This document shows positions 55,110-62,934 of a stretch of 64,000 bases of DNA, one piece after another. Source of the DNA: Mycolicibacterium sp. TY81 (GTDB lineage: Bacteria; Actinomycetota; Actinomycetes; Mycobacteriales; Mycobacteriaceae); NCBI RefSeq assembly GCF_018326285.1, contig NZ_AP023362.1, forward strand, positions 4,216,001-4,280,000, read 5' to 3'. The notes under the pieces were generated by a model. The model was given only the letters and a program-made list of their open reading frames with translations. It was not told where the DNA came from and did no database searches. Both the position numbers and the translations under genes were made by a program. Positions within the stretch are counted from its first letter, which is position 1. Each line of letters begins with the position of its first letter.

Positions 55110-56212
55110 TCGTGGACCGGGACGGCCTCGACGAGTGACATCGGGCCCGCCGTCTGGACCACCCGGGTCTGCCGAAAGCCGGCGCGTGCCAACAGGTCCG
55201 CGTATTCCGAACCGGTCCGCTCCCGGCCGCCGGCGGCGACCAGCATCTCCAGGTCGAGCAGCATGCCGGGATGGCTGGGCGTGCCTTCCGGCAGCACCAG
55301 TTCGACGAGGGCCAGGGTGCCATCGGGGTCGATCGCCTTGCGGACGTTCCGCAGGATCACCAGTGCGCTGTCCTCATCCCAGTCGTGGATGATCGTCTTC
55401 AGCAGATACGCGTCCCCGCCTTCGGGCACGGCATCGAAGAACGAGCCACCCGTGACGGTCACGCGGTCCGACACGCCGGCCGCCTTGAGCACCGGGCCCG
55501 CGCCCGCGACGACCGACGGCAGGTCGAACAGCACGCCCTGAGCGTCGGTGGCCTGCTGCAGCACCGCACTCAGCAGCGCGCCGTGGCCGCCGCCGACGTC
55601 GACGATGTTCTTGAAACGACTGAAATCGTATGCGGGCATGAGGGTTTCGATCGCCATGGCCGACACCGCGGTCATGGCGTTGTTGAACACGTCGGCGAGG
55701 TCGCGATCGTTCTCCAGGTATTCGAAGATCGGCATGCCCCGGAGCATCTCCGCGGACGTCTTACCGGTCTGCACCGAGTACAGCAACTGACCCCAGTGTT
55801 CCCAGTGCTTGGGGTGGCCGATGAACAGCAGCATCGGTGCCAGCGAGCCCGGCGCATCGGACCGCAGGGCCTGTCCCAGCCGGCTCAGCGCGAACCGGCC
55901 ATCGCGCTCCCGCTTGAGCAGCGAATTCGCGGCCAACGCCCGCATGAGCCGGGCGGTGGCCTCGGGGTGCGAACCCACCCGGCGGGCGATGTCGTCCGCC
56001 GACGCGGGGCCGGCGGCCAGGGCGTCGAAGATGCCCAGCTTGGCGCCGACGTACATGGCCTGGGTCAGCCAGGCACCCTGGCCCAGCTCGAAGAGTGCGA
56101 CGTTCGCCGGGACGACGGACCGGCGCAACTGGCCCAGTCCGTCACGGACCCGGCCGATGCCGTCGATGAGCCAGCCGGGCGGCGGTTTCTGTGCGTTTGC
56201 CACGGCGCTCAC
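55106..56212 (-). CDS. SAM-dependent O-methyltransferase (class I, hydroxyneurosporene-type)
   Basis: This protein of about 368 residues has an N-terminal dimerisation/winged-helix part (GIFDALAAGPASADDIARRVGSHPEATARLMRALAANSLLKRERDGRFALSRLG) and a C-terminal methyltransferase domain: IVDVGGGHGALLSAVLQ (SAM loop), GVLFDLPSVVAGA, GGSFFDAVPEGGDAYLLKTIIHDWDEDSALVILRNV with the usual catalytic-type HDW histidine. The substrate is unknown. It lies between steroid genes but on the opposite strand without its own KstR box, so a role in sterol metabolism is unproved. GTG 56212 or 56203 may start it. Confidence 0.85.
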   Translation of the reverse strand: MSAVANAQKPPPGWLIDGIGRVRDGLGQLRRSVVPANVALFELGQGAWLTQAMYVGAKLGIFDALAAGPASADDIARRVGSHPEATARLMRALAANSLLKRERDGRFALSRLGQALRSDAPGSLAPMLLFIGHPKHWEHWGQLLYSVQTGKTSAEMLRGMPIFEYLENDRDLADVFNNAMTAVSAMAIETLMPAYDFSRFKNIVDVGGGHGALLSAVLQQATDAQGVLFDLPSVVAGAGPVLKAAGVSDRVTVTGGSFFDAVPEGGDAYLLKTIIHDWDEDSALVILRNVRKAIDPDGTLALVELVLPEGTPSHPGMLLDLEMLVAAGGRERTGSEYADLLARAGFRQTRVVQTAGPMSLVEAVPVHD

Positions 56213-56311
56213 AGTAGTGCCACAGCTAATCCCCACGCTAGAGCCGGTTTCTAGTTGGTCCCCGCCCGGCTCACAGGATCACCGCGAGCGTTGTCGATTA
56301 GTCTCGGCCCT

Positions 56312-56998
56312 ATGAGAACGTCCGCGATCACCGGCCTCGTCGCGGCAGCGACCGCACTGTCTGTGGTGCTGGCCGGTTGCGACTCCGGCAAAGACGCGAG
56401 CGCGTCGTCCGACAACGCGACAAGCGCCGCGCCGACCGCGGCGGACGCGGGCAACAAGCAGGCCGCCGACGGCCCCAACCCGACGATTGCCAGCTACATC
56501 AAAGACCACAAGATCACCGAACAGCAGGTGCACCGCACCGATCCGGGCGAGCCGAAGGTCGACCTACCCAAGCCCGACGGCTGGCGAGCCTCCGGCGACG
56601 ACAACCCGCCGTGGGCCTACGACTCGATCATCTACACCGGACCGGTCGACGCGGCGAACTATGCGCCCAGCGTGGTCGCGCTGCTGTCGAAGCTGACGGG
56701 TGATGTCGATGCCAAGGCGCTGATGGCCACCGCTCCCGGAGAGATTCAGAACCTGCCGGGCTTCACGCCGTCGGGCCCCGGGACCGAAACCAAGGTGCGC
56801 AACTACCCCGCCTACCGGATCGCCGGTACCTGGGTGTCCGACGGCAAGACGAAGTTCGTCGCACAGCAGACGGTGATCTTCCCGTCGGACGGGGCAACCT
56901 ATGTCCTGCAACTGAATGCGGACGGCGCGGCAGATCAGACGCCCATCATCCAGGCCGCCACCGATGTGGTGGCGCAGCAGGTGAAGATCACGCCGTAG
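56312..56998 (+). CDS. LpqN/LpqT-family lipoprotein
   Basis: This 228-residue lipoprotein has a signal peptide and lipobox (ATALSVVLAGCDSG), an Ala/Asp-rich linker, then the LpqN domain: ITEQQVHRTDPGEPKVDLPKPDGWR, WAYDSIIYTGPVDAANYAPSVVALLSKLTGDVDAKALM, ending AADQTPIIQAATDVVAQQVKITP. Family members sit on the outer face of the membrane and have been linked to cell-envelope lipid handling. TAGTCT at 56299-56304 could be a -10 giving a nearly leaderless start at ATG 56312. Confidence 0.87.
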   Translation: MRTSAITGLVAAATALSVVLAGCDSGKDASASSDNATSAAPTAADAGNKQAADGPNPTIASYIKDHKITEQQVHRTDPGEPKVDLPKPDGWRASGDDNPPWAYDSIIYTGPVDAANYAPSVVALLSKLTGDVDAKALMATAPGEIQNLPGFTPSGPGTETKVRNYPAYRIAGTWVSDGKTKFVAQQTVIFPSDGATYVLQLNADGAADQTPIIQAATDVVAQQVKITP

Positions 56999-57027
56999 CG
57001 CTGATCGTCACCTGCCGCGCCGCGAAA

Positions 57028-58149
57028 TCAGTTGTCGCGGATGGCGTCCAGGCGCTTGGTGGCGGCCTCGAACTCGGCGACCAATTCGGCGATGATGACC
57101 TCGACCGGACGGATCTCGTTCATCCGGCCGACGATCTGACCGACCGGCATGGCGACGGCGGTCGGATCACCGGACTCGTTCATCCGCTGGTGGGCCTCAC
57201 TGACCAGGATGTTCTGCAACGGCATCGGCAGCGGATCGGGCGCACCTTCGGCGTCCCAGGCGTCGGTCCAGCGGCTCTTGAGCAGCCGGGCCGGCTTGCC
57301 GGTGTAGATCTTGCGGCGGACGGTGTCCGCCGAGGTCGCGTTCAGCATCGCCTGCTGCACAACGGAAACGCCCGACTCCAGACGCACACCGAGGTCGTAT
57401 TCGGCCGACGTCAGGAACGCCGAACCCATCCAGACACCCTGGGCACCCAGCGCCAGCGCGGCGGCCAGCTGGCGCCCGGTGCCGATGCCGCCGGCGGCCA
57501 GCACCGGGGCCGAACCACCAAGGGCGTCAACGATTTCCGGCCACAGCACCATGGAACCGATCTCACCGGTGTGGCCACCGGCCTCGTGCCCCTGGGCCAC
57601 GACGATGTCGACGCCGTTTTCCACGTGCCGCGCCGCGTGCTTGGCCGAGCCGGCCAGTGCGGCCACCGGAACGCCCGCGGCGTGTGCCTGGTCGATGACG
57701 TCCTTGGGCGGCGAGCCGAGCGCGTTGGCGATCAGCTTGATCGGGTGCTTGAGCGCCACCTCGACGTGGCTGCGCGCCACCGAGTGGAGCCAGCCGAGCA
57801 CGCCTTCGTTCTTCTCCTCGTCCGCCGGCAGCGGCGGCACCCCGAGCTCGGCGAGGGTCTTGGCGACGAAGTCCTTGTGCCCCTGCGGGATCAGCTTGTT
57901 GATGTCGACGCTGGTGCCCTCGGTGGGGACCTTGGCGGGCATCACGATGTCGACGCCGTACGGCTTGCCGTCGGTGTTGGCGTCCATCCACTGCAGGACG
58001 TTCTCAAGATCGTCGGCGTCGTTGAACCGGACGCAACCCAGCACACCCATGCCGCCGGCGCGGGTCACGGCCGCGGCCACCTTCTCCGACGGTGTGAAGA
58101 CGAAGATCGGGTATTCGATCCCGAAGCGTTCGCAGAGTTCGGTTTTCAT
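57028..58149 (-). CDS. Nitronate monooxygenase/2-nitropropane dioxygenase-like flavoprotein
   Basis: This 373-residue TIM-barrel flavoenzyme has the FMN-site motifs VVAQGHEAGGHTGEIGSM, VLAAGGIGTGRQLAAALALGAQGVWMGSAFL, and the start FGIEYPIFVFTPSEKVAAAVTRAGGMGVLG. The length is normal. It starts 13 bases after the fadD19 stop, so it is probably co-transcribed with fadD19 under the same KstR box. The family also includes enoyl-type reductases and IpdC-like enzymes, so a role as a steroid C=C reductase is an alternative. Confidence 0.88.
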   Translation of the reverse strand: MKTELCERFGIEYPIFVFTPSEKVAAAVTRAGGMGVLGCVRFNDADDLENVLQWMDANTDGKPYGVDIVMPAKVPTEGTSVDINKLIPQGHKDFVAKTLAELGVPPLPADEEKNEGVLGWLHSVARSHVEVALKHPIKLIANALGSPPKDVIDQAHAAGVPVAALAGSAKHAARHVENGVDIVVAQGHEAGGHTGEIGSMVLWPEIVDALGGSAPVLAAGGIGTGRQLAAALALGAQGVWMGSAFLTSAEYDLGVRLESGVSVVQQAMLNATSADTVRRKIYTGKPARLLKSRWTDAWDAEGAPDPLPMPLQNILVSEAHQRMNESGDPTAVAMPVGQIVGRMNEIRPVEVIIAELVAEFEAATKRLDAIRDN

Positions 58150-58162
58150 TTCTCGTTCCTGA

Positions 58163-59815
58163 CTAGGCTTGTGCGCCTGCGTGTTTCGCGTGCACCTCAT
58201 CGGCGGGACGCGCCTCGGTCTGCTCCTTGGCCCAGCGGTAGTCGGGCTTGCCTGCCGGGGACCGCTTGACCTCGTCGACCAGCCACAGGCTGCGCGGCAC
58301 CTTGTAGCCGGCGATCTCGCTGCGGACGAACGCGTCCAGGTCGGCCAGCGCCGGCTTCGTGCCCTCGCGCGGCTGCACGACGGCGGCGACGTGCTGACCG
58401 AAGCGCGGGTCCGGAACGCCGACGACCAGGGCGTCGAACACATCCGGGTGGCCCTTGAGTGCGGCCTCCACCTCTTCGGGGTAGATCTTCTCGCCGCCGG
58501 AGTTGATCGACACCGAGCCGCGGCCCAGCATCGTCACGCTGCCGTCGGCCTCGACCTCGGCGAAGTCACCGGGGATCGCGTACCGAACGCCGTTGATGGT
58601 CTTGAAGGTTTCGGCGGTCTTCTTCTCGTCCTTGAAGTAGCCGACCGGGATGTGGCCGCACTTGGCGATGATGCCGCGCACGCCCGAACCCGGAACCACC
58701 TCGTTGCCGTCCTCGTCGAGCACCTTGGTGTTCTTGTCGATGGTGACGCGCGGGCCGCCGGTGTGCGACTGGCCCTTCGCCACGATGCTGGTCCCACCGA
58801 AGCCGGTCTCCGACGAGCCGATCGAGTCGGTGATGATCCGGTTCGGCAGCAGCTCCAGGAACTTCTCCTTGAGGCTGGTCGAGAAGAGTGCGGCGGTGCT
58901 CGCGAGCAGGAACAGTGACGACAGGTCGTACTCGTTGCCGGCCTCCTGGTGCGCCAGCAGCGCGTCCAGCAGCGGCCGGGCCATGGCGTCACCGGTGAAG
59001 AACAGCAGATTCACCTTGTGCTCGTGGATCATTCGCCACGCGGCGTCGGCGTCGAACTCCGGCATCAGCACCACGGTGTGGCCGGTGAACAGCGCCATCC
59101 AGGTGGCGGACTGCGTCGCGCCGTGGATCATCGGCGGGATGGGGAGCCGGATCATCGGCGGGTTGGCGGCGGCCTGCTTGGACAGGTCGTATTCGTCGGC
59201 GATGGGCTCACCGGTGGCGAAGTCGGTGCCGCCGAACAGCACTCGGTAGATGTCCTCGTGGCGCCACATGACGCCCTTGGGGAATCCGGTGGTGCCGCCG
59301 GTGTACAGCAGGTAGATGTCGTCCTCGCTGCGCGGACCGAAGTCGCGCTCGGGCGAGCAGTCGGCGATGGCGGAGTAGAACTCGACGCCGCCGTAGCGCT
59401 TGTAGTCCAGGTCGCTGCCGTCTTCGACCACCAGCTTGGTCTTCAGCAGCGGCAGTTCGGGCAGCACGTTGGCGACCCGGTCGGAGTACTGGCGCTCGTG
59501 AATGACCGCCACCATGTCCGAGTTGTCGAACAGGTACTTCAGCTCCGCCTCGACGTAGCGGAAGTTGACGTTGACCAGGATAGCGCCGGCTTTGATGATG
59601 CCGAGCATGCCGATCACGATCTCGATGCGGTTGCGGCAGTACAGCCCAACCTTGTCGTCTTTCTTCACGCCCTGCGACTGGAGGTAGTGAGCGAGGCGGT
59701 TGGCCTTCTCCTCCAACTGGGCATAGGTCAGCTGTTCGTCGCCACAGATGAGTGCGACGCGGTCCGGCACAGCATCGATGGCGTGCTCGGCGAGATCTGC
59801 GATGTTCAGAGCCAC
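58163..59815 (-). CDS. fadD19: Steroid acyl-CoA ligase FadD19
   Basis: This 550-residue ANL ligase starts ALNIADLAEHAIDAVPDRVALICGDEQLTYAQLEE and has the phosphate loop LLYTGGTTGFPKGVMWRHED, SIGSSETGFGG, GRGSVSINSGGEKIYPEEVEAAL and the catalytic lysine in SPAGKPDYRWAKEQ. FadD19 forms the CoA thioester of C24/C26 sterol side-chain acids, the entry to beta-oxidation. The start GTG 59815 lies 12 bases from a perfect KstR box, shared with divergent echA19. Confidence 0.94.
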   Translation of the reverse strand: MALNIADLAEHAIDAVPDRVALICGDEQLTYAQLEEKANRLAHYLQSQGVKKDDKVGLYCRNRIEIVIGMLGIIKAGAILVNVNFRYVEAELKYLFDNSDMVAVIHERQYSDRVANVLPELPLLKTKLVVEDGSDLDYKRYGGVEFYSAIADCSPERDFGPRSEDDIYLLYTGGTTGFPKGVMWRHEDIYRVLFGGTDFATGEPIADEYDLSKQAAANPPMIRLPIPPMIHGATQSATWMALFTGHTVVLMPEFDADAAWRMIHEHKVNLLFFTGDAMARPLLDALLAHQEAGNEYDLSSLFLLASTAALFSTSLKEKFLELLPNRIITDSIGSSETGFGGTSIVAKGQSHTGGPRVTIDKNTKVLDEDGNEVVPGSGVRGIIAKCGHIPVGYFKDEKKTAETFKTINGVRYAIPGDFAEVEADGSVTMLGRGSVSINSGGEKIYPEEVEAALKGHPDVFDALVVGVPDPRFGQHVAAVVQPREGTKPALADLDAFVRSEIAGYKVPRSLWLVDEVKRSPAGKPDYRWAKEQTEARPADEVHAKHAGAQA

Positions 59816-59824
59816 GTTACATAA

Positions 59825-59842
59825 ACTAGAACGTGTTACATT
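59825..59842. promoter_or_regulatory. KstR box between fadD19 and echA19
   Basis: TAGAACGTGTTACA (59827-59840) is identical to the box before fadE26 and matches the KstR operator fully. It is 12 bases from the fadD19 start and 45 from the echA19 start, so one repressor dimer could control both transcripts. Confidence 0.87.
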
Positions 59843-59884
59843 TTGTGACAAGTCTAACGATCTCGAGACCGGAAGTTGGTACCC

Positions 59885-60685
59885 GTGAGCGAACCCGAAA
59901 AAGGCCCCGACGCCCTCATTGAGCAGCGCGGACACACGCTGATCGTCACCCTGAACCGGCCCGAGGCCCGCAACGCGCTTTCTGGCGAGATGCTCTCGAT
60001 AATGGTCGAGGCGTGGGACCGCGTCGACAGTGATCCCGAGATCCGCACCTGCATCCTGACGGGTGCCGGGGGCTACTTCTGCGCGGGTATGGACCTCAAG
60101 GGCGCCGCCAAGAAGCCGCCGGGAGATTCGTTCAAAGACGGCAGCTACGACCCGTCGCGCATCGACGGTCTGCTCAAGGGCCGCCGCCTGACCAAGCCGC
60201 TGATCGCCGCGGTCGAGGGCCCGGCCATCGCCGGTGGCACCGAGATTCTGCAGGGCACCGACATCCGCGTCGCCGGCGAGAGCGCCAAGTTCGGCATCTC
60301 CGAGGCCAAGTGGAGCCTGTACCCGATGGGCGGTTCGGCGGTGCGGCTGGTGCGCCAGATTCCGTACACCATCGCGTGCGACATGCTGCTGATCGGCCGC
60401 CACATCACCGCGCAGCAGGCGCTGGACTACGGGCTGATCGGCTACGTGGTGCCCGACGGCACCGCGCTGGAGAAGGCGCTCGAGATCGCCGAGGTGATCA
60501 ACAACAACGGTCCGCTGGCCGTGCAGGCCATCCTGAAGACCATCCGCGAGACCGAGGGCATGCACGAGCTGGACGCCTTCAAGCCCGACACCGCCAACGG
60601 CATTCCGGTGTTCCTGTCCGAGGACGCCAAAGAAGGCCCGCGGGCGTTCAAGGAGAAGCGCGCGCCGCAGTTCAAGATGCGCTGA
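59885..60685 (+). CDS. echA19: Enoyl-CoA hydratase EchA19 (steroid side-chain)
   Basis: This 266-residue crotonase-family enzyme has [14 protein letters not shown] near the start, the oxyanion-hole segment [55 protein letters not shown] and the C-terminal [12 protein letters not shown]. EchA19 hydrates steroid enoyl-CoA during side-chain shortening in M. tuberculosis. GTG 59885 was chosen to match that protein's length. The stop overlaps the next gene's ATG (TGATG). Confidence 0.93.
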   Translation: MSEPEKGPDALIEQRGHTLIVTLNRPEARNALSGEMLSIMVEAWDRVDSDPEIRTCILTGAGGYFCAGMDLKGAAKKPPGDSFKDGSYDPSRIDGLLKGRRLTKPLIAAVEGPAIAGGTEILQGTDIRVAGESAKFGISEAKWSLYPMGGSAVRLVRQIPYTIACDMLLIGRHITAQQALDYGLIGYVVPDGTALEKALEIAEVINNNGPLAVQAILKTIRETEGMHELDAFKPDTANGIPVFLSEDAKEGPRAFKEKRAPQFKMR

Positions 60686-61653
60686 TGCACATCGCAGTGA
60701 CGGGCGGCACCGGCTACGTCGGTGCCCACACCGTCCGCGCGCTGCTGGCGGCCGGGCACACGGTCCGGCTGCTGGTGGTTCCCGGCGGCAGCGACGACGT
60801 CGCACTCGACGCGCTGGGCCGGCTGGGTCCGCTGGAGGTCCTGACCGGCGACATTCGTGATCCCGCAACAGTTTCCGAGCTGCTGACCGGCTGCGACGCC
60901 GCGCTGCACGCCGCTGGTGTCGTCGGCACCGACAGCCGCCGCACACAGCTGATGTGGGACATCAACGCCTACGCGACCGAGGCCCTGCTGACGCGGGCCG
61001 CCGAGTTGGGGCTCGACCCGATCGTGTCGGTGTCGTCCTACAGCTCGCTGTTCCCGCCGACCGACGGCGTCATCGGGCCCGACACTCCCCCGGCGCCCGG
61101 CCGCAGCGACTACGCCCGCACCAAGGCCTATGCCGACAACGCGGCGCGGCGGTTGCAGGCCGCGGGCGCGCCCGTCGTCGTGACGTACCCGTCGTCGGTC
61201 GTCGGCCCGGCGTTCCACACGGCAGTCGGTGTGACACAACGTGGTTGGGACCCGATCGTGCGGTACCGCGTCGCCCCGCGGCTGCGCGGCGGCATGCAGA
61301 TGATCGATGTCGGTGACGTGGCGCGGGTACACACGGCGCTGATGCGGCCCGGCCGCGGCCCGAAGCGCTATGTCTGCGGCGGCGTCCTGCTGACGTTCGA
61401 TCAGATGGTCGACGCGCTGCAGTCGGCACTCGGCCGGCCGATCCGGCGGATTCCCCTGTCGCCCGGCCTGTTTCGCGGCGTCGGCCGGGTGTCGGACTTC
61501 GCCGGGCGCTGGCTGCCGCTGGCGGAGGGGCTCAGCTACGAAGCCGCCCTGCTGCTGACGGCCGCCGTACCCACCGACGACAGCCTGACCTTGTCCGACC
61601 TGAACCTCACCTGGCGCGACCCCCGAGAGTCGATCGTCGAATCTTTTGCGTGA
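60685..61653 (+). CDS. NAD(P)-dependent epimerase/dehydratase-like extended SDR
   Basis: This 322-residue extended SDR begins IAVTGGTGYVGAHTVRALLAAGHTVRLLV (NAD(P) loop GGTGYVG) and carries DAALHAAGVVGTD, SVSSYSSLFPPTDG and the active-site tyrosine in RSDYARTKAYAD (YxxxK). A long linker leads to the family-specific end. It overlaps echA19 by one base, so it is translated with it and probably acts on a steroid or its CoA ester, perhaps as a dehydrogenase/isomerase; the exact reaction is not inferable. Its stop codon lies inside a large hairpin. Confidence 0.82.
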   Translation: MHIAVTGGTGYVGAHTVRALLAAGHTVRLLVVPGGSDDVALDALGRLGPLEVLTGDIRDPATVSELLTGCDAALHAAGVVGTDSRRTQLMWDINAYATEALLTRAAELGLDPIVSVSSYSSLFPPTDGVIGPDTPPAPGRSDYARTKAYADNAARRLQAAGAPVVVTYPSSVVGPAFHTAVGVTQRGWDPIVRYRVAPRLRGGMQMIDVGDVARVHTALMRPGRGPKRYVCGGVLLTFDQMVDALQSALGRPIRRIPLSPGLFRGVGRVSDFAGRWLPLAEGLSYEAALLLTAAVPTDDSLTLSDLNLTWRDPRESIVESFA

Positions 61654-61703
61654 TTTGTGCACGATTTTCCGCGGCCATCGCGGAAAATCGTGCACAAATC
61701 ACG
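61649..61703. repeat. Hairpin repeat, family B, copy 2
   Basis: Perfect 25-base arms (61649-61673 and 61679-61703) enclose a five-base loop (GCCAT). The arm contains GATTTGTGCACGATTTTCC, as in copy 1 at 15687. The TGA of the epimerase gene is inside the left arm, and the kinase gene begins 18 bases after the right arm. No T-run follows. Confidence 0.88.
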
Positions 61704-61721
61704 AACGCCGAGGGGACCAGG

Positions 61722-62933
61722 ATGCCAACCACCGACACCTCGCTGGTGCGTGGTCTGCTGCTGCAGTTCGCGCTGCGGGCGCTGTTGGTGGTGTTCGTCG
61801 GGTTCGGCCTGTTGCTGGAGCCCCCGAACGCCAACCTGCCGCTGCACTGGGGCGTCTTCGCCTGTTACGTCGCGATGGTCGCGGCATGGGGTTGGTGGGG
61901 ACGGCGCTCGGCCGACCAGTCCGACCGGCGCACCCAGCGCGTGGTGGCACTGCTCATGCTGTGCGCGGATCTGACTGTGGTGGCGATCATTTCAGTGGAC
62001 AGCGGGCTGAGTTCGCCGGAAACCTGGACGTCCGACGTCCTGCAGCACGGGCTGTTCCTGATCCCGCTGATCGCGGCGGCTCAGCTCGATCCCGCCGTCA
62101 GTGCCATGATCGCGATTCCCACCGTCGCCACGTTCTTCGTCGTCAACTGGATCGACCGGGAGGCCAACGGCGACGAACCCTGGGGCTCGATCCTGCTACG
62201 GACCGCCATCGTGTTCGGCCTGGCCGCCGGTTCGGTCGCGCTGTCGTGGGTGCAGCAGTCCAAGACCAGGACCATCGCCGGGCTGGCCCAGGAGCGGACC
62301 CGCCTGCTCGAAGAGGTGATCAGCCTGGAGAAGCGCGAACGCCAATCCCTCTCGGAGCGCCTGCACGACGGTGCGCTGCAGTACGTCCTGGTGGCGCGGC
62401 ACGACATGGAGGACGTCCGTGACGGGTCGGTCGAGGGCATGGACCGCGTCGACTTCGCGCTCGCGGAATCTTCCCGGCTGCTGCGCGACGTGGTGCGCGA
62501 ACTGCATCCCGAGGTGCTCGCCCGCTCCGGCCTCAAGGCCGCGATCACCGCGCTGGCCGACGGCATCGGCGCACGGACCAGCATCACGGTTCATCTGGAC
62601 GCCGACGACTGGCCCGACAGCCTGCGCACCGACGCCGACCATCTGCTCTACAGCGCGGCCCGGGAGTTCTCGACCAACGCGATCAAGCACGCGCACGCCG
62701 ACAATCTGCGATTCACGCTGGCGCACAAGGGAAACCGTGCCGAGCTGTGCATCGCCGACGACGGCGTCGGAATCCCGCCCGACCGGCTCTCCCAGAGCGT
62801 CGAGGACGGGCACATCGGGTTCGCGTCGATCTGCACGAAAGTGCTTGCCACCGGCGGCGAATTCACCGTCACGGGCGCACCCGGCACCGTCATCTCGCTC
62901 TCGGTGCCCGCGACGAGCACCGAGAGCGGCTAG
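61722..62933 (+). CDS. NarL-type sensor histidine kinase, orphan
   Basis: This 403-residue kinase has four to six N-terminal membrane helices (residues about 10-190, no obvious sensor domain) and the HisKA_3 segment RERQSLSERLHDGALQYVLVARHDMEDV, with His in LHDGALQ, a variant typical of one actinobacterial subgroup. The ATPase domain follows: LLYSAAREFSTNAIKHAHADNL, IADDGVGIPP and GHIGFASICTKVLATGG. No response regulator gene is adjacent; the next gene is cyp142 on the other strand. ATG 61722 follows CGAGGGGACCAGG. Confidence 0.88.
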   Translation: MPTTDTSLVRGLLLQFALRALLVVFVGFGLLLEPPNANLPLHWGVFACYVAMVAAWGWWGRRSADQSDRRTQRVVALLMLCADLTVVAIISVDSGLSSPETWTSDVLQHGLFLIPLIAAAQLDPAVSAMIAIPTVATFFVVNWIDREANGDEPWGSILLRTAIVFGLAAGSVALSWVQQSKTRTIAGLAQERTRLLEEVISLEKRERQSLSERLHDGALQYVLVARHDMEDVRDGSVEGMDRVDFALAESSRLLRDVVRELHPEVLARSGLKAAITALADGIGARTSITVHLDADDWPDSLRTDADHLLYSAAREFSTNAIKHAHADNLRFTLAHKGNRAELCIADDGVGIPPDRLSQSVEDGHIGFASICTKVLATGGEFTVTGAPGTVISLSVPATSTESG

Positions 62934-62934
62934 T

